Part shown: positions 1 through 11,613 of the stretch, piece by piece
Layout of the letters: each line of letters opens with the position of its first letter
Position numbering within the stretch: the stretch's first letter is position 1
Assembly: GCF_009017415.1 (NCBI RefSeq)
Contig: NC_092405.1
Location: 2,232,001-2,296,000 of the forward strand
From: Aspergillus flavus
Lineage: Eukaryota; Ascomycota; Eurotiomycetes; Eurotiales; Aspergillaceae
Length of the DNA: 64,000 nt
Direction of reading: 5' to 3'
Program-made: the position numbers and the translations under genes
The notes under the pieces: generated by a model
Database searches by the model: none
What the model was told of the DNA's origin: nothing
What the model saw: only the letters and a program-made list of their open reading frames with translations

Positions 1-1757
1 CAACTGAAGCCCTATGGCTAGAGACGTTTCTGTGTGGAGTCTTGCGAGCTTATACCTATGCGGACGATGGTAGCGGAGATTCGATTCGAAAGATTGTCGG
101 AGTGCGTCGATTCAACCCAGTCACAAATACAGAGATGGAGCACAAGTTCATGGATGCTGCGGAACGTCTTTTCTTCTTGGGTAGGCAGCTGAGCTCCGAT
201 CCTGAGACTCAAGTTCCCAACACTGTCAGCAATCATCTTACTTCGGGCCTTTTGAAATACATTCGAACAACGGGACGCTACACATCTGGCATAAATCTTC
301 TAGAAAAACTCCGCATACGGGATGTTGAGGTCTCTTCCCTGCTAGCCCGGGTCCTTATAATGGCAGATGAGGAGGTGCAAGCAGTGCGGCTGATGTACGA
401 CTCACTGCAGGACGTCCCCATGGACTATGCATTGCTCGACTGCCAGGCAGCCTTCTGTCAGAGTAAGGGAGAGAGTGAAATGGCTTTGGAGTGCGCGAAG
501 CGAGCCGTGACTGCTGCACCTAGCGAATTCAGCACTTGGGCACGACTGGCTGAAGTGTATGTGAACTCGGAACAATGGGACCTCGCACTTCTTACATTAA
601 ATTCATGCCCGATGTTTACGTACCAAGATAAAGACACCCCTCGCATGCCACAACCGTCACGCATCATGCTTCCTATCCTCGCAGAGAGTATGTTGGACGA
701 GATCGATGAGGGTCAGCCAAAGCAGGGGGACCCGCATGACTATGTCCATCCTTCTCTACGAAGACTGCACGCTTCCGCATACCAGGGGACGTTTCTGAAA
801 GCATATAACCTCTTGACTAAGATTGCTGCCGCGATCGGCTGGGATCAGCTTTTGAAGATTCGCAGTGAAGTGTTTGTTATGGAAGAGGAGTATCGAGTCG
901 AAAGGCAGCATTCGAAGTCGATACGACGCAGCAGTTCTATAGCGACCAATGGTAACGAAGACCAGCAAAATGGCACCAATGCTGAGGAACAGGATGAAAA
1001 TCCGGAAACCACCCCCAGCGAAAACAAAGAGGAGCAAGCTGGAGACTCTATCGAGAAGCCAGAACAAACAATGGCCTCTGAGGTCGTGAAATCTGGCAAG
1101 GAAGAAGTAAGTTACGAACGTCGCCTCTCAACAGCGTGCTATCATACTAATCGTCACAGCCCGACCCGTCGCATTCATCATACACACAGTTCCGCAACAA
1201 GCGTCTCTGCGAGAGGTGGCTCGATAATCTCTTCATGGTTCTCTATGAGGATCTTCGCATTTACACCATCTGGCGCACAGAGATGGCTCAGTACCGCCAG
1301 CAGGCTATTGAATACAAGAAGTCTGCCACGGAATGGGAAATTCTAGGCGAATTAGCAGAGCGACTGCATCACTTCGACGAGGCGATCGAGGCCTATCAAC
1401 ACTGCATGGCCATCCGATTCTCTCCCAAGGCCATGCGGGGCGTTCTGAAGTTGTATGAGAGTAAGCACGATACAAGAGGGATGCTCGGCGCATTGATTAG
1501 ACTCATTGCCTGGCAGTACCGCTGGTACTCAGAGGTATGTTTACGTTTAATAACCGTTCGCTGAAGGCCATCAACTAACCAAACTTCAGTTCTCTCCCGA
1601 ATTACTCTATCTTATCCGCAAGCTCATCGAGGACGAAGGTGCCGTCAAGGTGCGCAGCATTGTCCAGGCGACCAATCTGCCACAGCCCGTACTTGATCTC
1701 ACCCATCAATATTGCCAACTGTGCGCCACTTTCCGTAGCAGCGGCAGCGATGGCTAA
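1..1757 (+). CDS. Exomer cargo adaptor, ChAPs family (Bud7/Bch1-type), 5' truncated
   Basis: The gene is cut by the left edge; the frame is open from base 3. Exons are 1..1106, 1160..1534 and 1590..1757, with GTAAGT and GTATGT donors and CAG acceptors, and all phases agree. The protein has TPR-like helical repeats in the first 280 visible residues (QAAFCQSKGESEMALECAKRA), an acidic Asn/Glu-rich linker encoded around 900-1106, and the block KRLCERWLDNLFMVLYEDLR followed by IYTIWRTEM, which I associate with ChAPs proteins. In yeast, ChAPs bind Chs5 and Arf1 to form exomer, which sorts chitin synthase and other cargo from the trans-Golgi to the surface. A similar role here is inferred from family membership. 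The C-terminus is complete, ending with the TAA at 1755-1757. Which paralogue (Bud7, Bch1, Chs6) cannot be decided. Confidence 0.85.
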
Positions 1758-2392
1758 ATGTAACCGGTAAATGTCAGTGGCTGGGAGATAGCTACCCACC
1801 AGCAATGAAGTCTTTAGCAGCGGAATTATATTTACATGTCCAGCCAAGGCATCGTTGGTGGACGGTTATTGATTATTCTTATGTCTTGCCTCTTATTTGC
1901 CCATTTCCCCCTTTTCTTCTGTGTCTTTATTTACCATTCATTTCCCTTATGTCGGACACCCTGTTTCAACACCTAATTCCCATAGAACCAATTTATGTTG
2001 TATGACTTTCCCTTTCCGGTGCCTTCTAGGTCGTCCGCTTTGGTATTTGCCTCTTAACATTATGGAGACCATCCTGAATCATCTCCACACGCGACGAGAG
2101 ATTATAACTCACATCGTAGAAAATGTTGGGTTTACGTTCTATTTTCTTGATTCTCAAATGGAAGACCTGCTTCTACTCCGCAACCCTCGGAGATCAAATT
2201 GTCGACCATTACACGTAGTATAGAGATATTAAAGAGCACGTTTCATAATAAAGGGACAGCCAGATTGACCGACCAATTCATTGAATGAAGATAAGCTAGC
2301 CAAAATAGTAGCTAGATTCCAATTACAGCCCGAACCAAATTATTTGACGTAAAGATTACAGCCCCCCCAAATCATCCAGGCCCGAAGGACAT
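1758..2392. other. Convergent 3' intergenic region
   Basis: This lies between the stop codons of two genes that face each other. It is AT-rich, with an AATAAAGG polyadenylation-like string near 2248. I see no coding exon or RNA gene. Confidence 0.5.
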
Positions 2393-3221
2393 TCACTCGT
2401 CCTCCTCTTCGACTCCAGTGTCGACTTCAGGTTCCTTCGGAACAGTCGCACCCTTGGCCTTGGCTGCAGAAGCAGCAGGACCACTGGTTTTGGCTGTCTC
2501 CTCGGGCGCTTCTTCTTCCCCTTCGTCTTCTTCTTCTGCTTCCTCTTCATCTTCCTCTCCGACTCCGTTTTCATCGGCGCCTTTGCCGTTTTCTTTTACT
2601 TCGTCCTCACCTTCTTCAGCTGGGGCGGCTGCTGTCTTGCGTTTCTTGGTGGCGGGGGGTCCTGAGGATTCTTCATGTTAGCTTGTAGTTTCTGAAGAAT
2701 AGTATGCCCAGGTTTGTGTGGGGGAGAGAGACAGGGAATAGGGAAGCGCTTACCTTGCTCTTCAGCGGGTTCTTCTTCTTCCTCTTCCTCCTCATCGGAA
2801 GGAACCTCCTCTTCACTTCCCTCTTCTTCACCTTCGCTTTCGCCTACTTCAGAGTCCTCATACCTGTGTACCACGACGTTAGTCGATACATCATATCTCA
2901 ACGCAGGGATAACAATGATAAACATAGTGCATCCCAGGCAACAGGATTAATGCGCCAACTCAGGCAGTACAACAACCAGAAACAAAAAACAAATGGGATG
3001 AGATTTATCCATGACGCGCAGAAAAGGCAATTAAGACTTTAATGAAGACAGGGTGATAAGGACGGGGAGAAGGTGCGGTGATGGATGCGCGGATGCGCAT
3101 AGATGAAGGGATAACAAATCGTAATACAAACTTACTCTTCTTCCTCTTCGCTCTCGTCGCTAGGGAGCGCCTGGAGCTCTTCTTCTTCTTCGGCTTCTTG
3201 CTTTCTCTTACGGGTGGACAT
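2393..3221 (-). CDS. Small acidic low-complexity protein, probably nuclear
   Basis: I reconstruct three exons on the minus strand: 2393..2661, 2754..2863 and 3136..3221 (465 nt, 154 aa). The start gives MSTRKRKQEAEEEEE and the ATG is the only good one upstream of the acidic stretch. Donors are GTAAGT and GTAAGC, acceptors CAG. Intron 1 is long for this genome, 272 nt. The protein is about 40 percent Glu plus Asp in blocks, interrupted by basic nuclear-localisation-like clusters (STRKRKQ, TKKRKT), and ends in EEEDE. No catalytic domain is visible. The composition resembles histone-chaperone or nucleolar acidic proteins, but I do not recognise a family, so no function is assigned. An alternative acceptor nearer the donor in intron 2 runs into a stop after four codons, which supports the one chosen. 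Confidence 0.65.
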
Positions 3222-4392
3222 GATTGTCTTAGGAGCTAAGTAGAGTGGAAATGGACAGAAGAAATGGATGCGATTTTTGTAAGAGGCTAAGTCAATGGCG
3301 CGTGTCTAGCTTAACAACACAGCTAATACGCTGTGAGGATAGAGAGGAAATAAGGTAGCGATAAGGGGAGGATGATAGATAGGAGAGAGGAAGAGAAAGG
3401 AAATGGGAGGGAGAGGGAGGGAGAGGGCGAAATAAAAGAACAGGGCAGATGGGGGAGTCAAGTGCTACCCACGGCAGCAGGAGGGAGATTAAAGCCTCAG
3501 TCGGCGAGGGAAGGGGGGGAAGGGGACGGAATGGGTGAGCAGTAGGACTCTTACTTCAGCGATTGGAGGAAAGGAGAGAGAAGGAGGGGAAGGGGGAGCA
3601 GCCAAAGCTTTCCGGTCAGCAGTAAATCTGGACCTGGCAGCAGAGTTAAAGTGAACCTGAGCGAGAGCTGCCGCATTTGTCGCATGGGAGATTTATCGGA
3701 AGGTCGTCGCTTTAGACCCTTCATGACGTGGGCATAAAAGATGATCCCCTTGTGACGCGAAACAGGATTGGACCTTGTTCTTGTGGCGGAGTCTACATCT
3801 CAACGGAACCCTGCAGCTCCAGGGACCCCTGGGCTTTGTGAGCGAACTACTCCGTAAAGACCAAGAGAATCTGGAGTAATACGAAGTCTAATCTGTTGCA
3901 AAAGTGACGGCAAGATGACAAATCAATCGAAAGGGAAAAGTGAGGACTGTTTGGTAATGCGATACAGTAACCAGATGAACCGAACTGCTCCTCAGTGGCA
4001 GATTACAGGTACCGAGTGTGTTCGTAGCATTCAGCTCCGTGGCAATATAGTCGCATTAGCCGCAATAGCAAGACCAGCATGATGTCAGGAATTGAATTTC
4101 TTCTTAAATCTCAAAAAAGACTAACCCCAACATGGCACCTCCGGAACTAGTCCCCATTCGGGCACAGCGTCTGATGCACGGACGAAATTGCTACTATTTC
4201 TGAATTCCCCCGGATGATTCGCGCATCAACAAATAAACACAGACCATCCTAGTCCTAACTAAGCATAATACAGTTAACTAACGAGAAACATGTCTACTAA
4301 GCAGAAGTATATACGGATACATTAGTATATAGGTATGTATGTACGTCTCCCTTTACCCAGGGTATCACTATTCACAAACTACTAGTACTCTA
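3222..4392. other. Intergenic region with a purine-rich tract
   Basis: Upstream of the acidic protein gene and downstream of the Zn2Cys6 gene. Bases 3340-3440 and 3560-3600 are GA-rich on the + strand, that is, CT-rich on the strand of the adjacent gene, as is common in fungal promoters and 5' leaders. No gene is supported. Confidence 0.5.
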
Positions 4393-6607
4393 TCAATGCG
4401 CTAAAAACTCAAAGTTGGCCATGCTGGGGTCCAGCAGATTTTCATCCAGTCCAAATCCGTATGTGCCCACCATGTCATAGATCAGATCAGGCGGTGGAAA
4501 TCCTTGTGCCATGGCATTCGCGCCGCCTGGAACTTCGCTACTACTTCGATCCGCGGGTCCTCCTGCGGGCGGTCCACCCTGCCACGCCGTCTCCCAGGAA
4601 TCAAAGCGATCCAGCATCTTACCCAAGCCACGCGCAATATGCCTCGTCAGATGCCTTTCCCCTGCAGAAACGCAGTTCAGCAGTTCAATGACGCGTTCCA
4701 CTAACCGCCGCACCTCGCGTCCATCGAGGCTCAGGTAGGCCGAATTCCAGTTAACCGCGACCTTCAGAAGGAAAACTGCTGAAAACGTGACCATTGTATG
4801 CGTAAAAATGGGAACACCCACGATGGCGTCCCGGATGTCCGGCTCTTCGAGCACCATATTTAGGCAGGCCATGGCGGATGAAATAGCGATATTAGCGGAC
4901 TCTTTGCGGTCCATGGAGAAGACAGGTGTGTTGGACGGCGATAGGGCACGAAGGGAGAGCGAGTTTAACTGAAATTTTGCAAAATGGTAGTGTAGTACAA
5001 CCCCCTTCGAAGGGTACGTCCGCACGTAAGGGCTATCGGCTGAAGTACAAGTGTTGGTCAGATATTGGCGGCTCGATGGTGGGAAATTAACATGACTTAC
5101 CTGAGCGCGGTTGCCAAAGAAGCCGCCATTGATCAACCGCCACATTGTAGACTCGTAATTGACCGAAGTCTTCCTCTGTTAGAGCCTGCTCAGTGTCGCT
5201 TCCAAACATGCGATAAGCCTCTGTCAAGATCATGAACAAAGCCACCTGTGCCAGGAGTCGGATATCACCAGGTACAACCATGGGAGATTGCAGGAAGGTT
5301 TCGTAGTTTTTGATTGCTGCATCTTCATGTATGACTGGAGGTCGGCCATATGCTATACTGAAATGATGATCGCAGACATAGAGTAAATACCAGAGCTGGG
5401 CGCGCTCGTACTGGTCACTATGGCCCCGGATCATTTTTTGATAGCTCTGATGCAAACCAAGCTCAGTTGCAATACGAACAGCATGTCCAGAGAGCTTCCA
5501 GCTCAATTCTGATAGCCAAAACGCTCCGACGCAGAGACCACGAACATCATCTAACGTGTGAGCCCGCGTCAGAGACATACTGGATACAAGAGAAACGTAT
5601 TCATGGTAGCATCGGTTTAAAGTTTCAGTACGATTGGGGATGTGAAGTGCGGCGACAGTGAGAACAGCCGCAGACAACAGAGTTGATGCTCGTCGCACTG
5701 ACGTGAGGTCCCGGTGCACCAAGATAATCCCTCCCCAAAGAAGCTGATTCATTGTCCGGCTAAAATATGCAAACAGTTCCTCAGCCTCATGAACAGACAG
5801 GACTCCCCGCGAAATGAAGTCTTCCTCCAGTAAGGTTAATTTAGGTTGTTCGATAAGATTGCTCCGCAAGTTACGTAGCTTAGTAACCTCGTAGAGACTA
5901 CGCATCGGTGCCGGCACCAATTCTCGGTCTTGTAGGTCTGGCTCTTGAGAAGGCTCTCGAGTTACGTCCATAATGACACCCGGGCCGTGTTGACTCGTGT
6001 GATTAGAGATCGACTGCGATCCGTCGAGCGAGGGTCTATGTTCATGATGGGACGCGACTGGACTTGGACCATTTTGTGCGTCGCCTGTTGGGTATGATGA
6101 AAGCTCAGGTAAGCCATCATGGCGAAGGAGATGCGAAACAGCTGCCTGAAGCTGCTGGATGGTGGCAGCAGCCTGGGATTTCCATCTGACGCAGAGATAA
6201 GAACAGGAACTCAGCAATGCATCGTTTTCGAGGCGCAAAATCTACTCACATGCCATCATCGTCAACAAACTTTTGCGAGAAGTCATTGACGACGCATTTG
6301 ATTCCGCTGCGTATGCATTTGTTGCAGCTCGTTTCCCCCGATTTGAACTCGCAGCGTATCTTGTGGCGTTTGCACTCCGCACCTGCAATCCATTGTGACT
6401 TAGTATATATCCCCTCTCCCTGGGACCCAAGCGACTTTTCCGCCTTGTCCCACCATAGATCGTCTCTTCGGTGGTTTAACGGGAACACTCACAGGCGCGG
6501 GCTTTGGAGATCTTCGGTGGCGGAGGTCGTCCGTCAGGTACGGTGGAGGGATGGCGATCATCTCTTCGGGGCGACACCAGGCCCGCATCAGAGGACGAGC
6601 GCTTCAT
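4393..6607 (-). CDS. Zn2Cys6 fungal-specific transcription factor
   Basis: Four exons on the minus strand: 4393..5039, 5101..6185, 6250..6382 and 6493..6607 (1980 nt, 659 aa). The N-terminus MKRSSSDAGL precedes a binuclear zinc cluster with Cys at residues 39, 42, 49, 58, 61 and 68 (CX2CX6CX8CX2CX6C). The first cysteine codon straddles intron 1, which confirms the splice. A glutamine- and alanine-rich helical segment (AATIQQLQAAVSHLL) follows and could be a dimerisation coiled coil. The middle contains the usual fungal regulator middle-homology helices (ELSWKLSGHAVRIATELGLH, YVCDHHFSIAYGRPP). It is probably a nuclear DNA-binding regulator. No neighbouring cluster identifies its targets. The zinc cluster is of the ACAECKRHKIRCE type seen in several fungal regulators, so I do not give a gene name. 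Confidence 0.9.
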
Positions 6608-7621
6608 AGCTGATAAGTAGTAAACTGATAGTTGTGACTAAGAATGAGTAGGACTGGTCGGGGATGCTCCGGCATTATGCAGTCGGCATGCGACGCGACT
6701 GAGATGGGCGGGGAATGAGCGATTGTGTTAATTATTGTAAGGTGAAATTGTCGCTAATCGTATATTCATGATTCAATTGGGTGTCCGATGAGATACATCT
6801 AGATATTGGAGCAAAATACTTCGTAGTGTACAGAGACAAATTCCCCTGAAGATACGAAAAGGAGGGAAAGTGGTGTGACTGCTCTCGTGCGAGAAAGCGA
6901 GTTAAAATTTAATACCCCGCTTCAACGTGTGCGCGCGGGGACGTTCGATCTCCCATTGCTTCTCATTCTTGTCAGATATGACAATAATCTTCTTGACATA
7001 TTTCACCAGCACGCTCTTCGAGACCTCTATTGACTGTCAATGCGATTCGAAGACTATGGTTCTATAATCTTGTATAGCCAAGCATCCCGTTTGGGGCAGC
7101 TAAATCTGGGGAAACTCCGGGGAAAGGACCCGTTAAGACGGCCAGCTGTCAAATACTATTCATTGAAAAATCAGTGGAGTTAATTTTTTTAAGAAACATT
7201 TCTGGGACCACTTTTTTGGTAAATTATCATCATTATTATTGTATCTCCGTCCCTTACTTAGGCTGTTGCTGATCTACATGCCCGGCGGTTTGTTACACTG
7301 TGTGTGCACGAGAGAAAAGCTACACAAATTCGCGACTTGGAGCACTAATACTAGACTAACTGCTCATCAAAACCATGGAACTAAGGTATTAAATTGTAAA
7401 GTCCCTGAAATTCCACCCATATCGCGGCCTTTAGCAACCCGGCGCAAGTCCGGCTGTGGAGAGAGCTGTTCCTGAACCTCGGACTTGATGCGACTGTGGA
7501 GGTCAGTCCGAACCCCACCGAAGGCGAATGATGATATTGCCCTATATGAACCAATTCGCTCGAGCCTGAGTAAATACATTCGTTCTATATTTTCTCAAGG
7601 ATTTTTGAACAGACAAACATC
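6608..7621. other. Divergent intergenic region
   Basis: Lies between the start of the Zn2Cys6 gene (minus) and the start of the DenD-like gene (plus), so it should hold both promoters. It has AT-rich patches around 7150-7240. No gene or repeat is evident. Confidence 0.5.
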
Positions 7622-8572
7622 ATGCAAATCCTTATCACCGGCGCCGCAGGCTTCATCGGCCAATTGCTCGCGAAAGAGCTCCTAAACGACCCTTCTCATC
7701 AAGTTACATTAACTGATATCAACGAACCACCTATCCCGACAGGCGTCAAATACCCCCATAATGCACGTAGTATCACCGCGGACCTCCTCAAAGGCGCTGA
7801 TGCCGTTGTGGACAAATCCCTAGACGCTGTCTATGCCTTCCACGGTATTATGTCGTCCGGCTCAGAAGCCAACTTTGATCTCGGCATGAGCGTCAATGTC
7901 GACGCCACTCGTGTCCTACTGGAAGCTCTTCGCAAAACCTGTCCCGGTGTCCGGGTGATATACGCCTCCAGCCAGGCTGTCTACGGCCAGCCTCTTCCCG
8001 AAGTGGTGGACGACAACATCATTCCCACACCCCAATCATCCTATGGTGCAGAGAAGATTATCTGTGAGACGCTCATCAACGAATATACACGACGTGGTTT
8101 TATCACTGGGTTTACTCTTCGCTTCCCGACGATATCCGTTCGACCTGGTCGTCCCACGGCTGCGGCCTCTTCGTTCCTCTCGGGAATGATCCGCGAGCCT
8201 TTGAACGGAGAGGAGTGCGTCATTCCGCTTGAAGACCGATCGTTCAAATCTTGGCTTTGTTCCCCGCGCACTCTCGTCTATAACTTAGTCCTCATGCTCT
8301 CACTACCGGCTGACTCGGTTCCTCCTCATATCCGACAGATCAATGTGCCGGGTATCTGCGTTACGATTCAGGAAATGATGGACGCTCTGGCAAAGGTGGG
8401 AGGACAGGACAAACTCGCGTTATTGAAAGAGAAGGAGGATCCCAGTCTCAGGCCAATCCTGGAGTCATGGCCTACGCGATTTGACAACAAGCAAGCCATC
8501 TCACTGGGCTTCAAGCGCGACTCGTCGTTCGAAGAAGCTGTTAGGGATTACCAGCTAGAGATAAACCAGTAA
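7622..8572 (+). CDS. NAD-dependent epimerase/dehydratase, D-erythronate dehydrogenase (DenD)-like
   Basis: Single exon, 316 aa, an extended short-chain dehydrogenase. The N-terminal Rossmann motif is ITGAAGFIG (TGxxGxxG, residues 5-13), which binds NAD. The catalytic Ser lies in YASSQAVYG and the Tyr/Lys pair in SYGAEK. The segment TRRGF...LRFPTISVRPGRPTAAASSF is a feature I associate with bacterial DenD proteins, which oxidise D-erythronate to 2-oxo-tetronate. That substrate is inferred from resemblance and is not proven. No signal peptide, so cytosolic. The neighbours are not other enzymes of tetronate catabolism (no kinase or isomerase nearby), so there is no pathway cluster. It could act on another aldonate or sugar. 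Confidence 0.82.
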   Translation: MQILITGAAGFIGQLLAKELLNDPSHQVTLTDINEPPIPTGVKYPHNARSITADLLKGADAVVDKSLDAVYAFHGIMSSGSEANFDLGMSVNVDATRVLLEALRKTCPGVRVIYASSQAVYGQPLPEVVDDNIIPTPQSSYGAEKIICETLINEYTRRGFITGFTLRFPTISVRPGRPTAAASSFLSGMIREPLNGEECVIPLEDRSFKSWLCSPRTLVYNLVLMLSLPADSVPPHIRQINVPGICVTIQEMMDALAKVGGQDKLALLKEKEDPSLRPILESWPTRFDNKQAISLGFKRDSSFEEAVRDYQLEINQ

Positions 8573-8796
8573 TGAAAGCTTATCGCGGGTGTTATATTTG
8601 ATACGATGCTCATGACATTTTACCCGATGCAGTACACTTGCTATAAAACATAATTAGAACAATGAAACAATCACGATATTCATATCCATCACGTGTCCAC
8701 AGACGTCGCAGGGCAATTCCAGTCGAAGCCAATTATCCCATTCATTCTTCGATTACTTCCAGACCTGGGATTATCTTAGCACGTGTTCTATACTGG

Positions 8797-11055
8797 TCAA
8801 TAGCTTTCCCAAACCTGTCCATCAATCGCCACCAAGCGATTGAACAACTGGTTCCTCGTCTTCATAGCAGTAAGCTGATAATGTTGTTTCTTTTCATCTT
8901 TTCCAACAATCTCCAATCCATCAACCACTTCTTTACTCTCCACCGCCCATCCAGCAGCTAACTTCCCCTTCCATCCTAGTCCTCCAATCTTCCGCAACTC
9001 CCTAATATCAGTTACAGGCAAAGTGAAGGATACAGTGCCCTTTTCCCTACTCTCAAGCCTCTGGTCATCCAACAGGGCATCCGGATCCGTCGTGAAATAC
9101 AACACCGGAGGGTCAAGCGCCGAGTCAATCACCACAGCTCCTCGATTGCCCTTGTACCGCGCGTCAAACCGGACCGGTCCTGAAGGTAACGCCCTTTTTC
9201 CTTTCCGGCTTAGAATTCCAAGTCGGGACTTAGCGTGGTCGGATCCTGCAGCTGCCCGGACCCGGTCCACTGCAAGTTTGCTTTCAATGCCCGTTGCGGT
9301 TGTTCCTCGGAAGAAGCCGACGATGCGAGAACCTATTGTTTTCTTGGGTTTCTTTGCTCGGGACTTTTCCTCTTCCTCTTGTGCTTGCGCTACGGGGTCT
9401 GGTGCAGCGGCTTGTGTTATTTCTTCTTCTGACGCATCCAGGTTGACTTGGCTAGGGTTGAGTGATGCAGGGTGAGAAGGCGCTTTATTTAGTGAGTCTG
9501 CAGGTGGTGGTGGCAAGGGGGCAGCATTTTTTTCGCCGATACGGAGGAGAGTTAAAGTTAGTTGGGCGTTTGTAGGTATTCCTTTTAGTAAGGAGCTGGC
9601 GAAGTGATTAGCAAAAGGTGGTAAGCAGGTTGGCTCCATGATGTACTTACTTCTGCAATTCAAGAAGCTTGATCCAGCCAGGATATTTGCGATTCAAGTA
9701 CGCAGTAAGATGAGCAAGAACGGGATCTCCGAAGAAACCAAATCCTACCACGAAAGTACCCATCTTGACAAACACGTAGCTTGAGGTAATCAATGACCCG
9801 AGTAGCCCAAGGGATAAAATACTCGCCAACCGGACATATGGGGTTGTAGACGAAAATGGTGGGGTTGGTGATAGAGCACTATCATTCCCACGTTAGAGAT
9901 ACAGTCCACTCAGTTTTGAAGCGGACTAGACTTACTTCCCAAGCTTCTCGTAAATATCAGTGATATCACTCATTATACGCATGCCTATGTTTGCGCCGTT
10001 GAGTACGGTCTCCTTCATGGGCTCCCTTGTCTTATCGTGAGTACTATCTGGTACTCCCCCGTGGGCTGCTGTTTGCGCATCTGCTGCTTCCGCGACAGTA
10101 TGCATGGCATCAGGAACTGAGTCCTCCATGGGAGCACCCTCGGGTGTCCCTTGGTCATGTTTACCAGCAACACTTCCCACCGCTACCGTGGCTGCGCTTG
10201 CGATTAAGTTACTGGCCTCTTGTTCAGCAGCCTCCCCTTTCATTTTCTCAGGTGCGCCGGTGACACTATCGTGAGAGCCTAGCACACCAGCTTTGGGCTT
10301 CTGTACACCTCCGGTATTACTGTCAACGAGAGCGATAGGCGCAGGTGGGAACAGCCATATCCTGCATGGGGGGTAAACGACCAGTGTAATTAGAAAGCAA
10401 AATATCGTGGGTACTAGGAAATCCAGGAGCCATGCAAGGAAATATACCTAAAAAGCCATACAGTCAGTCAGAAAGAAGCATTCACGTACAATCCAGGTAA
10501 AAGCATACTCCACAAAACAAGCCTGTCCGCCGAGGCTCCCTCCACGAACGTAGTCGGACAATATGCTTATAGAATGCAGTCAATGATACAACAATCGTCG
10601 TATAAAAACGCTCAAGGGTCGCCCGCAGCTTATCTGGGGAGAAGTGCTCATCTTCGGCACGGTTGAGATCCAATCTTTGTAACGGAGCATCTGGCACGGC
10701 CTTCACGTAGTATATTTGCTGACCTATGTCAGCACTGGGAATCAATTAGTACCAAATGGCATACCTTGTTGAACCGTCTGATGAGCATCCAAAGGTCCTC
10801 GTTCGATAAGCCTGCCACGATCCGGCCTTGAGGGGAGTGTCCCCATCCCACATCTGTCACCTCGTCGGTGTCGCCGGCTTTCTGAGCCAAGCCCTTTTCG
10901 TCATGGTCTATTTGAGAAAGAGCATGGCTATCTGTAGGTCCAAATGCTTCAAGCTGGCCTTGTTTTTCCCTCTCTTTCAATTCGAGTTTTGAAGGGCCAT
11001 TATCCCAGCCGGCTGTAGGGGCTGGCAGGGGGTCAGTAAAACTTTGTCCTGACAT
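8797..11055 (-). CDS. DUF3292-like fungal membrane protein
   Basis: Five exons on the minus strand: 8797..9595, 9651..9878, 9936..10447, 10509..10718 and 10765..11055 (2040 nt, 679 aa). The start MSGQSFTDPLPAPT is an ATG; the frame stays open upstream but this Met fits the family start best. Hydrophobic segments lie near residues 168-193 (VYFLAWLLDFLVPTIFCFLI) and 355-395 (SILSLGLLGSLITSSYVFV). An Ala/Glu-rich linker separates them. The C-terminal 180 residues (from VRFDARYKGNRGAVVIDSAL to the end) look like a PH- or GRAM-type lipid-binding fold. I connect it with the fungal DUF3292 family from memory of overall layout; the function of that family is unknown. It may be a reticulon-like or contact-site protein, but that is speculation. 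Its 5' end faces MUS81 across a 560-base divergent spacer. Confidence 0.7.
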
Positions 11056-11613
11056 GTTGTACGGTGCTAACCATCCATGCCATGGAAGACCATTGTTAAA
11101 AAAGAGAAGGCAGCATGGATCCACAGTCAAGATCTATAGATCCGATGCCGTGAGACTGACGTCATTATTTCTTTAAGCGCCCGCGGTTTACACTGTTCGG
11201 AACTTTGGAAGACTGGGTCCAATGCATGGTCCAGAATAATGATCACTCTCAATGTAGTAATTTGTCCATAAGTGGAGTCTAATTCATGGCTACGATCTGA
11301 TGTCATTTAGTGCCATATGTATCAGGCACATATATTTGGAAGCCCGTTGCACCGCCACATAAAGCCGCTTTCAAGCCACACTTAAATCCCAAAATGGAAA
11401 TACGCGTGAAATCGAAGCGCGTTGTCCTCAGTTTTACTCCGACAGACTGCTGCCTCCATCTTGAAGGGAAAAGCATGGCAGTGTGATACATACTCAGGGA
11501 AGGAGGTGCATTCATTGCTATCTTTTTCTTAGCTGCCATCTCAGGTACCTCTTTGGCGTAGAGAGAACTAAATCACATCTACGCCTCTTAGCGTCCAGCC
11601 AGGCCAAGGAACT
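11056..11613. other. Divergent promoter region
   Basis: Shared upstream region of the DUF3292-like gene (minus) and MUS81 (plus). A short minus-strand open frame at 11303-11539 has no intron or family signal and I treat it as chance. Confidence 0.5.
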
